64,000 bases of DNA. Origin: Otis tarda (lineage: Eukaryota > Chordata > Aves > Otidiformes > Otididae). Positions 22,466-35,300 of the stretch are shown here, piece by piece. Each line of letters starts with the position of its first letter. Positions within the stretch are counted from its first letter, which is position 1. The notes beneath the pieces were generated by a model. The model had not been told where the DNA came from. It was given only the letters and a program-made list of their open reading frames with translations, and did no database searches. The translations under genes were made by a program, and so were the position numbers. The DNA lies in the NCBI GenBank assembly GCA_026413225.1, contig CM048553.1, positions 115,078,690 to 115,142,689 on the forward strand. The letters are read 5' to 3'.

Positions 22466-23884
22466 CTAGATCAGGTTGCTCAGAGCCTCATCCAGCCTGG
22501 CCTTGAACACTTCCAGGGATGGGGCATCCACCACCTCTCTGTGGTGGTGGGGCAACCTGTTCCAGTGCTCTACAACTCTCATTGTAAAAAATTTTTTTCT
22601 AGTATCTAATCTAAACCTACCTCCTTCTAATTTAAACCCATTACCCCTTGTCCTATCACAAGAAGCCCTACTGAACAGCCTTTCCCCATCTTTCCTGTAG
22701 GCTCCCTTGAGGTATTGGAAGACCGCTATCAGGTCTCCCCGGAGCCTCCTCTTCTCCAGGCTGAACAGCCCCAACTCTCTCAGCCTGTCCTCATAAGAGA
22801 GGTGCTCCAGCCCTCTGATCATCTTTGTGGCCCTCCTCTGGACCCTTTCCAGCTGGTCCATGTCCTTCTTATGTTGAGGACTCCAGAACTGGACGCAGTA
22901 CTCCAGGTGGGGTCTCACCAGGGCAGAGTAGAGGGGCAGAATCACCTCCCTCGACCTGCTGGCCACGCTCCTCTTGATGCAGCCCAGAATGCGGTTGGCC
23001 TTCTGGGCCGCAAGGGCGCATTGCTGGCTCATGTTGAGCCTCTCGTCCACCAGCACTCCCAAGTCTTTCTCCTCAGGGCTGCTCTCAATCCATTCTCCAC
23101 CCAGCCTGTATTTGTGTCTGGGATTGCCATGACCCAGGTGCAGGACCTTGCACTTGGCCTGGTTGAACTTCATGAGGTTGGCACGGGCCCACCTCTCCAG
23201 CCTGTCCAGGTCCCTCTGGATGGCATCCCTCCCTTCCAGCGAGTCGACGGCACCACACAGCTTGGTGTCATCAGCGAACTTGCTGAGGGTGCACTCTATC
23301 CCACTGTCCATATCGCCGACAAAGATGTTGAACAGGGCCGGGCCCAACAAGGACCCCTGAGGGACGCCACTCGTAACCGGTCTCCACGTGGACATTGAGC
23401 CGTTGACCACCACTCTCTGAGTGTGGCCATCCAGCCAACTCCTTATCCACCGAGTGGTCCATCCATCAAACCCATGCCTCTCTAGTTTAGAGAGAAGGAT
23501 GTCGTGCGGGACAGTGTCAAATGCCTTGCACAAGTCCAGGTAGATGATATCCGTTGCCCGTCCCTTGTCCACCGATGCTGTTATCCCATCATAAAAGGCC
23601 ACCAAATTGGTCAGGCACGCTCTGCCCTTGGTGAAGCCATGCTGGCTGTCACCAACCACCTCCTTGCTCTCCATGTGCCTTAGCGTGGTTTCCAGGAGAA
23701 TCTGCTCCATGACCTTGCCAGGCACGGAGGTGAGGCTGACCGGCCTGTAGTTGCCCGGGTCTTCCTTACTCCCCTTTTTAAAAATGGGGGTTATGTTCCC
23801 TCTCTTCCAGTCATCGGGGACCTCACCAGACCTCCACGATTTCTCAAATATGATGGCCAGTGGCTTGGCAACTTCATCTGCCAT
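22466..23884 (-). pseudogene. CR1 reverse transcriptase, open 472-codon fragment
   Basis: The minus-strand frame holds the catalytic palm motifs of a non-LTR retrotransposon RT in order: [11 protein letters not shown] with the first catalytic Asp at residue 117 of the frame, [11 protein letters not shown] at 172-182, and FADD at 203-206. The thumb and CR1 C-terminal region follow, with [20 protein letters not shown] near residues 350-370. It ends in a natural stop after EALSNLI. The apparent Met start is only the first Met after the frameshift, not a real start. A three-His insertion ([10 protein letters not shown]) is absent from the copy at 8417 (RLPREVV). Because the element lacks its 5' end, it cannot be an autonomous source. 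Confidence 0.93.
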
Positions 23885-24870
23885 CCCTCAGGACGCGCGG
23901 ATGGATCTCATCAGGCCCCATGGACTTGTGCACCTTCAAGTTCCTTAGATGATCCTGAACCTGCTCTTCGAGCACCGTGGGCGGTTCTTCATCCTTGCAG
24001 TCCCTGCCTGTGCCTTCCACAGCTTGGGTGGGGAGACAAGAGCCCTTATCAGTGAAGACTGAGGCAAAAAAGTCATTGAGTACCTCAGCCTTCTCCACAT
24101 CCCGGGTAACCACGACACCCGTTACCTTCCGGAGGGGGCCTACATTCTCCTTGGATTTTCTTTTGTCCCCTACATACCTGTAAAAGCTTTTCTTGTTACT
24201 TTTTATATCCCTGGCCAGATTCGATTCCGTCAGGGCTTTAGCCTTCCTCACCCTATCCCTGGCCACTCGCACAGCCACTCGGTAGTCCTCCCAGGCTACC
24301 TGTCCCCGCTTCCACCCTCTATAGGCTTCCTTCTTTACTTTCGGTTGGTCCAGGAGCTCCTTGCTCATCCACGCTGGCCTCCTGGCCTTTTTGCCCGACT
24401 TCTTCTTCATCGGGATGCACCTCTGCTGAGCTTGGAGGAGGTGCTCCTTAAATATGGACCAACTTTCCTGGGCCCCTGTTCCCTCCAGGGCCGCCTCCCA
24501 TGGCACTTTGCCCATGAGGTTCCTGAAGAGACTGAAGTCCGCCTTCCTGAAATCTAGGGCAGAGAGCTTACTGTACAGTTTCCTCGCCGCCCCGTGGATC
24601 TTGAACTCCACCGCGTCATGGTCACTGCAGCCAAGGCTGTCCATCAGTTTCACATCCCCCACCAGCCCCTCCCTGTTGGTGAGCACAAGGTCGAGCATGG
24701 CACCCCTCCTTGTCGGCTCCTCTATCGCCTGCAGGAGGAAGTTATCGTCCACGCATTCCAGGAACCTCCTGGACTGCCTGTGCCCTGCCGTGTTGTCACT
24801 CCAACCACCCTGACATCTGTTGAAGTCCCCCATGAGGACCAGGGCTTGTGACCGCTGTGAGGCTGCTCCT
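23874..24870 (-). pseudogene. CR1 endonuclease C-terminal part plus linker and RT start, frameshifted
   Basis: The minus-strand frame, open from about 24884 to a stop at 23874, keeps the second half of the APE-type endonuclease with GDFN and SDHDAVEF motifs. The CR1 linker follows ([18 protein letters not shown]), then [17 protein letters not shown] and the start of the RT region ([15 protein letters not shown]). After LRDGR it meets a stop. The RT frame continues two bases out of register, which fits a 2-bp deletion relative to intact CR1. The upstream catalytic part of the endonuclease is missing. Confidence 0.9.
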
Positions 24871-27800
24871 ATATAACAGAGCAATAGCTCTGTTCAGCTC
24901 CCTCAAGCTCTTAAGAAGTATACTTCAAAACATAATTTGTGATGTAATTTTATATAGTGATGTTTGCAAAAATCACTTTGTAAATATCATTGGGAAAAAA
25001 AAAAAGCAAAACAGCGAAAAAACCCATCCCACAAAAAAGCCTAGAAACAAATTTTTTATGGTCTTCCAATCAGAATATATCAACTGTCTTACGCTTAAGT
25101 TTGAATTCTTGAAGTTTCTTCCCTGAATTATTAAGTTCTTATTGTAGGAAAAATTTGGTGTCTACAGTGTGATCCAAGATGGATTTCTCTTCTGCCTTTG
25201 GATTGTGGTTTTCGGAGCAGCGTAAATCCATGAAAAGTCAGACTTGAAATCAGTTAAATTTTTCTAGTAAGTCTCTTCTCTGAAGAATGTATCTCTTTGG
25301 GTAAACTCCTGGTGCTTTTCTTATTCAATATAACCAAACTTTCTGACTTTAAAAACTACGTATGAGAATCTTTGTATATCTGAACTTGGGCAGCGTGTAC
25401 CTGAGCTGGTCAAGTATCTATGTTCTCCAAGCAAGTCTAGCACCACATAGTGTTAATCTGGCCTGGGCAATAGACGTTCCTTGCTCTCTTCTATACTGAC
25501 TTCTGTTATTCTCAGCACAGCTGTTCTTTGACCTGTGATCCATCATCTGGCTTATCATTTGTGAGCCAGAGGGAAGCACCATGGCCCACTTTGAGGTTTT
25601 GTGATGAGACTCGTAATAGGCAGAGAGCAGGTCTTGTGATTGATGTGATTGTAGATATGACACTTCAAACTGTGGCTTCGCATCACAGTATGTCATCAAA
25701 CCTGACTGTCATTGTGTGTCTAGATCTGGTTAGGATTTGAGAACATAATACTCACTAAGCTGTACTTAATAAGCTGCAATTTGACCTTGTCCACTCTTTA
25801 ATGGGCTGTTTTGGTTGCTGAAGTTAAACAGTAGAAAAAATGGTGATCCTCCCTCTCCAATTAAAACAAAAACCTTCTAGAAATGGGCATTGCTGGCACT
25901 TGATTGCCCCATGGCATGTATTGTAAAGGGCAGTTAGTTTTAAAAGCATCAAGATTTTTGTGAACTGCTCCACATAATTCTGTAAAGTATATACTAGAGC
26001 ACCCTGGAACAAATAAGACACATATTTGCATCTTCAGATGTTTAGTGGTTGTTTTTGGTTTTTTGGGGTTTTTTTTGGGTTTTTTTTTTTTTTTTTCCTA
26101 ACAACTTGTGCATTTTTTCTGGAAGGTGCCAGCAATCTCAACTAGCAGACAAACAGGAGCGAGACAGCAGAGGGGAAAGCAGTTGTGCAGCTGCTTCTCC
26201 TGACCCATGGCGGTGGGGAGTGCTGGTGGTTTTTGCTCCACTGAAGTTATTCTGTCCCACGTAGTTGTCTGTGATGGTGTGCAGAGGTTTGGGTTAAGTG
26301 TGTCTTTCTAGTTTTCCTTTTGACTGCTGTATAAAACAGTAAGTAGAGATGGATTCTGAAGAACACGTGTGCTGGTCAAACACCAGAGGGTGCCACAGAC
26401 TCACTTTTCAGGCAATACAGGCGAATTCATAGATGTGAGGTGCATCTCTGTTGCTTGGGCTTCTTTTCCAGTGGAATATCCAGTATAAAAGTCAAACCTG
26501 ACTTCATGCAGACTAAGCTTAAATCACTGGAGACTTATAACAACTGGGAGTTTTTCTTGTTGATTTCTGAGTGTGACATGATCAAATGCAAAAAGCGTTA
26601 AAAGAAGTGGTGTAGAAGAGGGGCTTTACAGAGGAAGCAAGTCTGTATCCAACAGAAATGTCTGCATGTATATTTTGGAGTATCTTAAATTTATCACTTC
26701 AGTAGAATGATTTTTATAGCTCACTCAAAGTACATAATACGTTACTTAAAATGATTGAGGTTTGTTTGAACAGCAAGGAGAAAAGAATAGTAAAACTTAA
26801 CATGGTTTCTGAAACATGCATTAGTCTTTAGTGAGCACTACTTCTAAGGAAATGTAATGATATTTTATTTGGGTTAAGAAAAGTGCACCAGTTTTTTCAC
26901 AGGTGCAAATTAATCTTTCATCAAGGCTAGTGACTTGGTGACTTAATGCCAACTTATATCCCACAGTGAAGAAGTTCAAAGTGGTCCTTAAAAACAGGAC
27001 AGGTAGAGATACCTACTTGCATATAAACTCTTGTATGTGTGTACTCACAAAAGAGACTGTGTGCATGGAAGTATTAAAGAAAATAGTAACCTTGTAGAAA
27101 CTTGTGTATATAGAAAGGTGGATAGATGTACAGTAGAGAAGCTTACCACCTTCTTGCTTGAGTATTTGGAGTGTGTGGCCGGATTAAAAGCTAAAATGAC
27201 TTACTGAAACTGCATGCTATACAGTTGTACCTGAGGTACAAACAGCTCCGTCAGGATAATGTCAGGTTCCAGCACCTGCAGCTCTGATAGCTTGCGATGC
27301 ATGTTCTTGGTGCTAGTTGTGCTGATTTTCTAATGTTCTCTGTGAGAAGATCCGTGACAGTCAGTGCACTTTCGGATCTTCGTCCCTGCCACCAACAAAG
27401 ACACCTCTGTAGTGATGATTAAAAAGAGGAAACTGGAGTGTACTTGTGAAGATCAGTTAGGACTCAATTAGCATTCAGTGAAGCTTCATTTACACACTTC
27501 TTGAAAGATCAGGGTCTCTGTTAGGCTGACAGAGCATAAGTGTACGCTTAGAACTGCTCAGTTGCTGGTTGTGAAGGGGTGAGAGTAGGGATGCTATTCG
27601 GCAGCAGTGACTTCGACTTTGAATTGAACTGTGGTCACTTAGCCATTCTGACAATCCTAGGATTTAACGCCTTTCTTAGCATGATGGATTTGTGGCACAA
27701 GCCTAGTCAGGAAGCTATGTCTAGTTAGACTTAATGAATGAAGCTAGTTTGAGAGTTTATTGGGTCTCCTTTTCCCAAAACAAATCACATAGAAACTCCT

Positions 27801-29290
27801 AGGCATGAGGGCACACAAACAAACGGCAGGAAGAGTAGGGGAATGCTGGACTCCTTTCCTAGTCAGGCTTCTCTCTAGAAGTTTGTGGGAGAAAACTTGC
27901 ACCATAGAAACCTATTGAAACCCGAAGGAGAAAATGTTTCTATAGTTTAAGAAAAAATCTTAACATTTTCTTGTGTCTTTTGAGTATTGTTCAAACCCAA
28001 CCCATGTTCTAATAACTTCAGCTTCTGCCTGTTTCCAGTCAGAAGAGAGCCTCCAAGAGATCCCATTTCACCTGAGAATGGCGAGTTCCTGACTAACCGC
28101 TTGCTCAAGAGTTATGTAGGCCACACAGTGTTTTCCTCAGATTAACTGTATCAAACCATGCCAGCAAATACTTTTCAGGAGGGGGATCTGTGTGGTTTTG
28201 GTTTAGAAAACAACAAAGAAAACCAAAAATCAAAAGACCTTCAGACTGGGTGCTTCCACCTGTCTGTATTAATAATGCTGACTTGTGTTCTGGTTCTAAA
28301 CCCTTGGAGCCGCCATTAGGGCCTTTGTCGCTTTGTGAAGCAAGAAAGGCTTTCTTTTGGTAATCTGAACTTAATTGAAAATAACTTGGGTATTTTCATT
28401 GCTGAAGTCTCACAAAAACTTTTTGCATATAAAATTCATTCAGTATTTTAACTAAAATGATCTTTTTCTAAAAAAAAAAAAAAAAAGCTGAGGCACACAG
28501 ACCATTTGCTTAACATGAGCCTTGCCATGGTTATAGCTAGTCTTAGTTATGTTAACCCTAAGTATGCCAGACTTGAGTTTTTATTCTGAACATAGACCAA
28601 AGCTGCTACAGTAGAATCCAGCTAATGGAGGGATGTTAAGAGCTAGAGCTCTGCCACTGTTCTTCAGAAGCACAGCATCCTCCCTGCTATGTACATCAGT
28701 ACTGTATGGTAGGACTGATTCAAAGGGCAAAGTCTGGTTGGTTCTGTATACAACTGACAAGGAGTAATCCTATCTTATTTTTTTTCTTTCACTAAAAGAA
28801 AAGTGAAGATCAGATTTGTGCTAATACACTTGTGCTATAAGCTTCAGTTCGTAGGATAGATGTCTCAGAAAATAGTCTTGTTTATAAGTTCAATGAGTCA
28901 GTATTCAACTATTCAACGCTTAGTTCTACCTGATGAACTAGAGTTTTAGAACAAATTTCAGACTGTAAGAGCAGTGGTGCAGGGTAGGGAGCCTGTGAGG
29001 ACTTTTAATCCAGGTTTACCTTAGTCCTTAGTTTCTGAGTTTGATCAAAATTTCAGTTTCATGTAAAGGATTTGCATACCTAGCAACTGAGATGTTAGTC
29101 AAGCTAACATTTGAGAGGCACTTCACTGAAGTGTGAAAGCTTTTGGGAGCCATCTGTCCCTGTCCACACCCATACTAAACCTCTATTGTATAGGGGTAGC
29201 CTCCAAGTTACGTGTCTGTTGATGGTCAAGGGGCTTTTTCTTTGTATCCTTTCTGAATGAAGCATAAAACGTTGGTTTTCTCTTTAGCAG

Positions 29291-29460
29291 AGATGAAGAT
29301 GACATAAATGATGTGACTTCTATGGCTGGGGTCAATCTTAATGAGGAGAATGCCTGCATTTTGGCAACAAACTCTGAGCTGATTGGTACAGTGATCCGCT
29401 CTTGTGCAGATGAACCTTTTCTCTCCTCGGAAGCACTTCAGAAGAAGATCTTGAACATAG
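29291..29460 (+). CDS. TAF4B: TAF4B exon I, start of TAF4 C-terminal (histone-fold) domain
   Basis: Completes an Arg codon and then encodes w501-556: DEDDINDVTSMAGVNLNEEN, then ACILATNSELIGTVIRSCAD and EPFLSSEALQKKILNI, ending with one base of a Gly codon. This is the most conserved block of TAF4/TAF4B. It carries the first helices of the atypical histone fold that pairs with TAF12 in TFIID. The donor is gtgaga at 29461. The reading frame stays open in the intron to 29708, but that extension is unlike any TAF4 protein, so the exon is ended at the donor. Confidence 0.96.
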
Positions 29461-32206
29461 GTGAGAACAAAGCATATGCAACAGATATGTATGGATGTAA
29501 TATTTCCTTGCCTATTTCTTCAGCCAGCCTCCGATCTTTGAAGAAGGAACTGGAACTATTAATCTCAATTCATGTGTTTCTACCAAACTATACTGAGTTC
29601 TTACTTCCCCTTCTAGGAAACAAGTGTTCTGTAAGATTTTTACATGGAAATAGTCTGAAGAACAACCAGAAAAAAGAAATTGATGCCACTTTTACATGTG
29701 ACCCCTGAGCAACTTTATTACTTTTAAAGTTAATGGAACACATAACAACCATATAGATGCTAGTGTCAAATCAAACACTTAAGAGTGCTTTTTATTTCTG
29801 CACCTCCTAACTTGATGCATTATTACACTGACTTTCCTAACAGCTTTTGCATTCCTCATCCTGTTCAGATGTATGTACTTTATTGACCAACGTTACAGAT
29901 CCTGCTCATGTGATGAGGAAGGCATTTCAGACTGCCAATATGCCCAGGGCAGACCTTTGTTTATTACTCCCTATATGGAAAAAAATTTCATTATTTTTAT
30001 GCAAAAGAGATGTTAAAGCTGTTTGTATCGGTGAATAATACTGTGGAATGTATGTTAAATGGTAGAGACTAAACTGTAATGGGAAGGTTTTAGTGTGTGT
30101 ATCATCTCAGCTGTTAGTTTCTGATCAAAATAATAACTTTTGCTTAGCAATATTGTATTATGTCAGAGCAGGGAGCATGCATTTGTATAGCACCACACTG
30201 ACTGGCACCACTGCTGTCTACAGCAGACTGGGTGAATATTACTCCTTGCTCCTGCTCTCTGCCTGGTAGCTTGCCATACTGGAACAGTAAGTTTTATAGC
30301 TGAGCATTCAGGAAAGCTTGCAGTTCATACATGCAGTCATAATTCTGTCACAGTGGTTTAACTACAGGATCGCAAAGTCTTTTTACACACAACTCGTCCT
30401 TAGACCAAACTAAGCAGCTAGCCTGTGATGAGCAAATAACCTGCAAATGCTATCTGCTGCCTCAATACATGCCACACTAGTTAGCCAGATGTGCCATCTG
30501 AGCTGTGTGAGGCAGAGTTGAGTGAAGGAAGTGCTGTTCTTCTGGTGGAAAAGGGAAAATACACATTGAAACTGGTGCCTAGAAGCTTTTCTTAAAATTC
30601 AGAAGGTTGACTAGTCATTCATGGGAAGTAAATATAAGGAAGAACGAAGAGGTCTACGAAAACACACAGAGAAAGTACTTCTAGAATAATTGTCTAGTTT
30701 GGGGTGTGAAAATAGTTAATTGAAAGATGGAAAATACAAGCCTGGATGTTTCATGGCTGGCATGGTAGCTGTTCCACATTAATAATAATAATAGTAATTC
30801 ATGTTGTAAATGAGGAGTGTTTTGATTGCAAGGAAAGGAATACTGTCAGGGAGTACAGCAGTTCAGAAAATGAACACTTCTGCTCTTGAGCCAAGCCCTC
30901 TTTAGTTTGAGAAAGTGTGTGTGTGTGCAGGGAGGTCTTGAGATTTGAGGAGATTTTATTTTGTCTTTAAGTTGACGTTGCAGTATTTTGATGGGAAACT
31001 GCTGAGGAAGTGTTGGAAGGTGCTTGAGCAAAAAGATCTTTACACTCAGCTAAGGTACAGGCCAGTGCTTACTGGCCAGGATCGAATGGTGAAAACTCTT
31101 TGATCACATCTGGGAAAACATTGTAGATTCTCCCTGTCTTGCGAGACTGTTATTCATTTTCAGTTAGAGTAGCAAAGGCAAATTAAATAGGTGATTAGGT
31201 TTTTTTTTTTACGGTGTACTGTTTATCCATTCTTAACACTCCACTTGGCAATACATACTGAAATGGGTTCTGAAGGTGTGCTGCATATTGCATCGTGAAG
31301 TATTACAGCTGCTGTGAGTGCAGTGAGGGACAAGGAAGAGCATTTCTGACAGGTGCAGCGTATGAAGTGTGTGGAATTGCTGCCTGCCATGCCTACTAGG
31401 GAAAAGCTGCTGCCATCCAGGTGTCTTGACAGAGTTGCGTTGAGTGATCGATGCTGTCAACCACTGGAAGACTTCTCTGTCATCAGCCTGTAGCCGCAGG
31501 AAGGTTGCAGAGGTGATGCCCAGCTCTGGGCATGGGGCTAGGACAGCTTTGCCCAGAGCTGTTGCTGACCTTGGTTGCAGCTGTTGAAATGCAGAGAGGC
31601 AGAGACAGCCCAAGAGAAAAGGTTAAAGGTGATGGCATGATGACCCTGGCTGGACCTGATCTGTATTGTCCGAGCTGCTGCCGTGGGATGGTTGGGTCTG
31701 TCTGCCCAGTGCCAGTCAGTCGAGGCAGGTGAGAGGGTCCCGTGTGCCTGGAGTACGCTGCAAAAACCATCCCTGCTCATTGAATAAATGTCATGAGTTG
31801 TTAACAAGCACGGTGTCAAGCAGGGCAAAATGTAATTCTCTATTTTTTTTAATTACTGGAATTAACAGAATATGGCACTAATTTCTACAGCTACCACTTC
31901 TTCCCCTCCCCGAACATGAAGCTTGATTTGTGTTCTTATTAACTTTGTCCTATAAATGACCTTGCAAGGAGAGTGGATCTGGAGGCTAAGTGAAACAATG
32001 TCTATATTTTCTGAAGCTCCAGGCTAAGTTTTATTAATGTAATGTCTAAGATCTTTGAAGTTGTGACTTTACCAGGAAAATCATAATCTCCAAACCTTTA
32101 TTCATAATGGGTATGACTTCCAGGGGGAACAGAATACCTGCTGTGCTAATTATTTCAATTATCAGCTACTACTAAAACACGTAATGGATTTTCTCTGCTT
32201 CCACAG
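29461..32206 (+). other. TAF4B intron 10
   Basis: 2.7 kb of intron with AAT (about 30780-30793) and GT (about 30918-30928) short runs and a T run (about 31200-31210). No transposon recognised. The GC-richer stretch at about 31480-31760 has overlapping short frames on both strands but no known protein. Confidence 0.8.
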
Positions 32207-32337
32207 GTAAAAGGCATGACATTATGGAACTTAACTCTGATGTTGTGAACTTGATCTCCCATGCTACACAGGAGAGATTACGAGGGCTCCTAGAAAAACT
32301 AACTGTAATTGCTCAGCATAGAGTATCAACCCACAAG
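32207..32337 (+). CDS. TAF4B: TAF4B exon J, TAF4 C-terminal domain
   Basis: Finishes the Gly codon and encodes w558-600: KRHDIMELNSDVVNLISHAT, then QERLRGLLEKLTVIAQHRVS and THK. The ATQERLRGLLEKLT helix is a hallmark of the family and completes the histone-fold-like pairing region. The acceptor is tccacag and the donor gtaaag. It ends in phase 0. Confidence 0.96.
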
Positions 32338-35300
32338 GTAAAGGAAATCATTAAGCAAGTTTTGCACCAAAGTTTTCTTACTTTGCAGCCTTGAAGGTAA
32401 AACCTCTTCCAAGTATAGACACATCATATGCAATATGTGCATTTTCATATCTACCAAAGGCTGGTTTTATTTTAACTATTTATAGCCTGTAACTATTCCC
32501 TACGTTTTCCATTCGACTTGTTGGATAGGTGCTCTTAAAACCCAGCGTAAGAGTAAAGGCATGTGTTTTTCCTCTTCGATAGAAGTGGCTGTTATACAAA
32601 ATCTTATATTGCATGGTGAATGTAAAGTTGTTTTTGAATGCTCTTGCTGGTTTAGGGGCTTGTGTTTCCTTTATGCATTTACTGTTGGTGGAACTGCAGT
32701 ATTGGCTCAGTAAAAAGCCTTGGGAAACGAAATTGAGTATTTTATTTTTAGAAAGTGCTCCATGTGAAGGCAAAGATCCCTTTGATCTTAAAGTTCCTGA
32801 ATTTTTTTTTTCTATCAGTGCTGCTTAAGATTCCCTCCCTCTTGTATTAACTCCATTCAATATGAAGTATATTGGGTTCCAGTGAGCTGGTGTCCCTTAA
32901 GATGCTTGTAATGGCACAAATGGGAAGCAATAACTTACTAGTGGCCAAAATAGCTCTTTGAAGATTTTTTTTTTGTAATTCAGTAAGAAGATGTTAGTCC
33001 TTATTTTTTTCAGTATCAAGCTGTTTTAGGGGAAAAAAAAATGGAAGTTAGAAGCAGATATATCTGTCAGCTCTTAAGTTGTTTGGAGTTCTTTTGCAGG
33101 AACTTTATATTTCATGAAATTCAACAAGAGCAACTAACTGATGGGGTAGGAATTATTTTTGTACTGAACACTTTTTATAGGCTGTTAAGCGCTGGGGACT
33201 CAATAGTAAAGAGCATGAACTACTTGGAAACTTCCGAGTATTTATAGTGGTGTATGGAGCAGTTGGAGTATGCTGTTCCTTGCCAGAAGAAGATGCAGTA
33301 GAAAAAAAATCAATACAGAAAAAGTATAGGTTTTTTTTTCTGAGAAGTCTTTAGAAATCTGCACGTGTTCTGTGTTGTATCTCCAAAGTGAGAGACAAAA
33401 GTGAGGTGGAAACTGAAGTCTTTAGGACTTAGTGTCTTGCAGACACCAAGGATGCAAGGGAATGTTTTTGGACAGTGGACTTGATAGGGCTAATTTCTTT
33501 CTCATTGAACTAAAGCCATAGAAAAACTGGTAGGTTTTTGTGTGATTGAATTGCCAGAAGCAATGGTAGGATTGTACAACTGCAATAAGCTTGCTTTATT
33601 TTCCTCTTTTTTCTCAGAAACAAAATAAACAAAAAAATAATGGGCATAATAATCCTAGAGGCACAGGTACCCTCTTCCGTTAGGAAGATGGTATTACACG
33701 ACAGAGGAGTGTCCTACAGGTTTGCGTTAGTGAGTAACACTATTGTGAGAGATGCTGACAGACTTTTAGAAATCTAAGTTCAAGAACAAAACACTACAGA
33801 GTTTTGGAGCCCTGTTATGTATTTATGTATGTGTTTACACAACCCTGTATCCCGTCTTTCCCCAGTACTTGCCCCTGTAGTCTTTTCCCTCTAGGCTATT
33901 GATAGGTACCAGTGTGCGATGTGGGCTCCCTGTACTTCAGAAAATTATCCAGAGCCTTTCCAAGAGGATTGCGTAGTTGCTCTGTAAGGCTTTGTATTGG
34001 CCTATCTTCATTACAAAAAGATGAACAGTAACAGGAATAGATGTGGTGAAACCAAGGTAACTATTGTTAGGGGAGAAGTTGGTGTAAAAAGCCGTGGGAT
34101 CATACTCGGGAAACTCTTCTTCCCAGTTTGCTCCACTTGTGCCTAGAAGCTTACATCTGATGGGTAGCCCCGCAGAGAGAGAGTTGACAGGGTAAAAGCT
34201 TCATACTGTGTCACCATGTAGACTTGCCAACTTTTGCCCTTTTTATACATTTAAGAAAAAAAAAAAAAGCAATTGAAAGTTACTAACTTAATTATGATAA
34301 AACTGTTATGGTGGTCTCTTTATCTGAAGTAGGAATAGCCTTTCAGATTTTTGTAAGCTGCTCTGTGCTGCAATTCTTGTTGCAGTGCCTCTATAGAGCC
34401 TTGGTAAGACCATAAAGGCAATAAGCTAGCTGGCTTGGTTCCTCAGCTGCTTCCCTCCTATAATCTGGAGAACTGCTGAGGTATGAGAGTATGCATGTGA
34501 CATAATATGGTACCCGAGACTAGAATTAATAATGACAACTAAACAGTACCGTGATTAAAACAGGTTTTTGATGTGGGTGGATTCGGCACAGCATGGGATG
34601 ACTGCTGTGCTCCTGTGTTTGCAGCCCATGGCTTCAAGACGCGTGGTACGGTGCTATGCAATAAACATTGCTCCATGAAGACATTTTCCCCATGTGCAGT
34701 AGGAGTAAAAGGCTGTAACCCTAAACTGCACTATCTGTAGGGCAATATGGTGTGGCAGCTGCACTGATTTAAGGGGTAAGCTCTAAATGTAGTGAAAGCG
34801 TGAGCACACCTAGATGTGAAAACAGCCGGCTTCCTCTTATCCACCCTGCACTGCCATCAAACTGCAGAGTGCAGCAGTGACTTACAAGAACCTTTTCTAT
34901 TATGAAGTTGGTTTGGGGGTTGACTGTGTAAAAGCCAAAGCTTCATAGGTTCCCACATAGTATCTGAGCTTCTGCAACTGCCTGTGTTCCTGCTCTGTCC
35001 TCAGCAAGGCTGTTTCAACATGACTTAATATGTTCCAGTTTTGTGGGAGAGCTGGTCTTTGTGTGATTCTTCCAACTTCTTCTGTTATAGACTGAAGTAG
35101 AGCGCAGCTTCCCTGTATGTGACCTCTTCTCTCTGCCCCTGCACATGCAATACATTCCTGGTGCTAAGCCACAATTGCCTTAGTCAGGTTTCAGATTTGT
35201 TTACAGGCATGTGACAACCTAGAAAGGAAGTTGCAAATTGCAGACAAAGCGTATAGCTGTTCTTGAATTTGTTGCCAGCGCTCTCATCACTAAAGATGTA

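Larger units (their letters stand above)
22378..24870 (-). mobile_element. CR1 LINE, 5'-truncated inside the endonuclease domain
   Basis: On the minus strand the element runs from within the endonuclease domain, through reverse transcriptase, to a 3' UTR and two ATTCTATG-type octamers (22381-22396 on the + strand). The ORF2-type frame is open in two pieces that overlap at 23874-23884 because of one apparent 2-bp deletion near 23885. It has few other lesions, so it is a fairly young copy. ORF1 and the 5' half of the endonuclease are absent, the usual result of incomplete reverse transcription. The 5' edge is uncertain by about 20 bp. Confidence 0.95.
20262..29290 (+). other. TAF4B intron 9
   Basis: 9 kb of intron carrying the two largest insertions: an antisense solo LTR (20715-21869) and an antisense CR1 (about 22378-24870). 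About 25000-26030 and 26100-29280 are otherwise featureless apart from a G/T-rich tract (about 26045-26098) and an A run (about 28471-28486). The acceptor is tagcag. Confidence 0.88.

Noticed and set aside
22715-23398. 227-codon forward open frame opposite the CR1 RT
   Set aside because: Antisense shadow of the CR1 reverse-transcriptase frame, whose RT motifs are on the minus strand.
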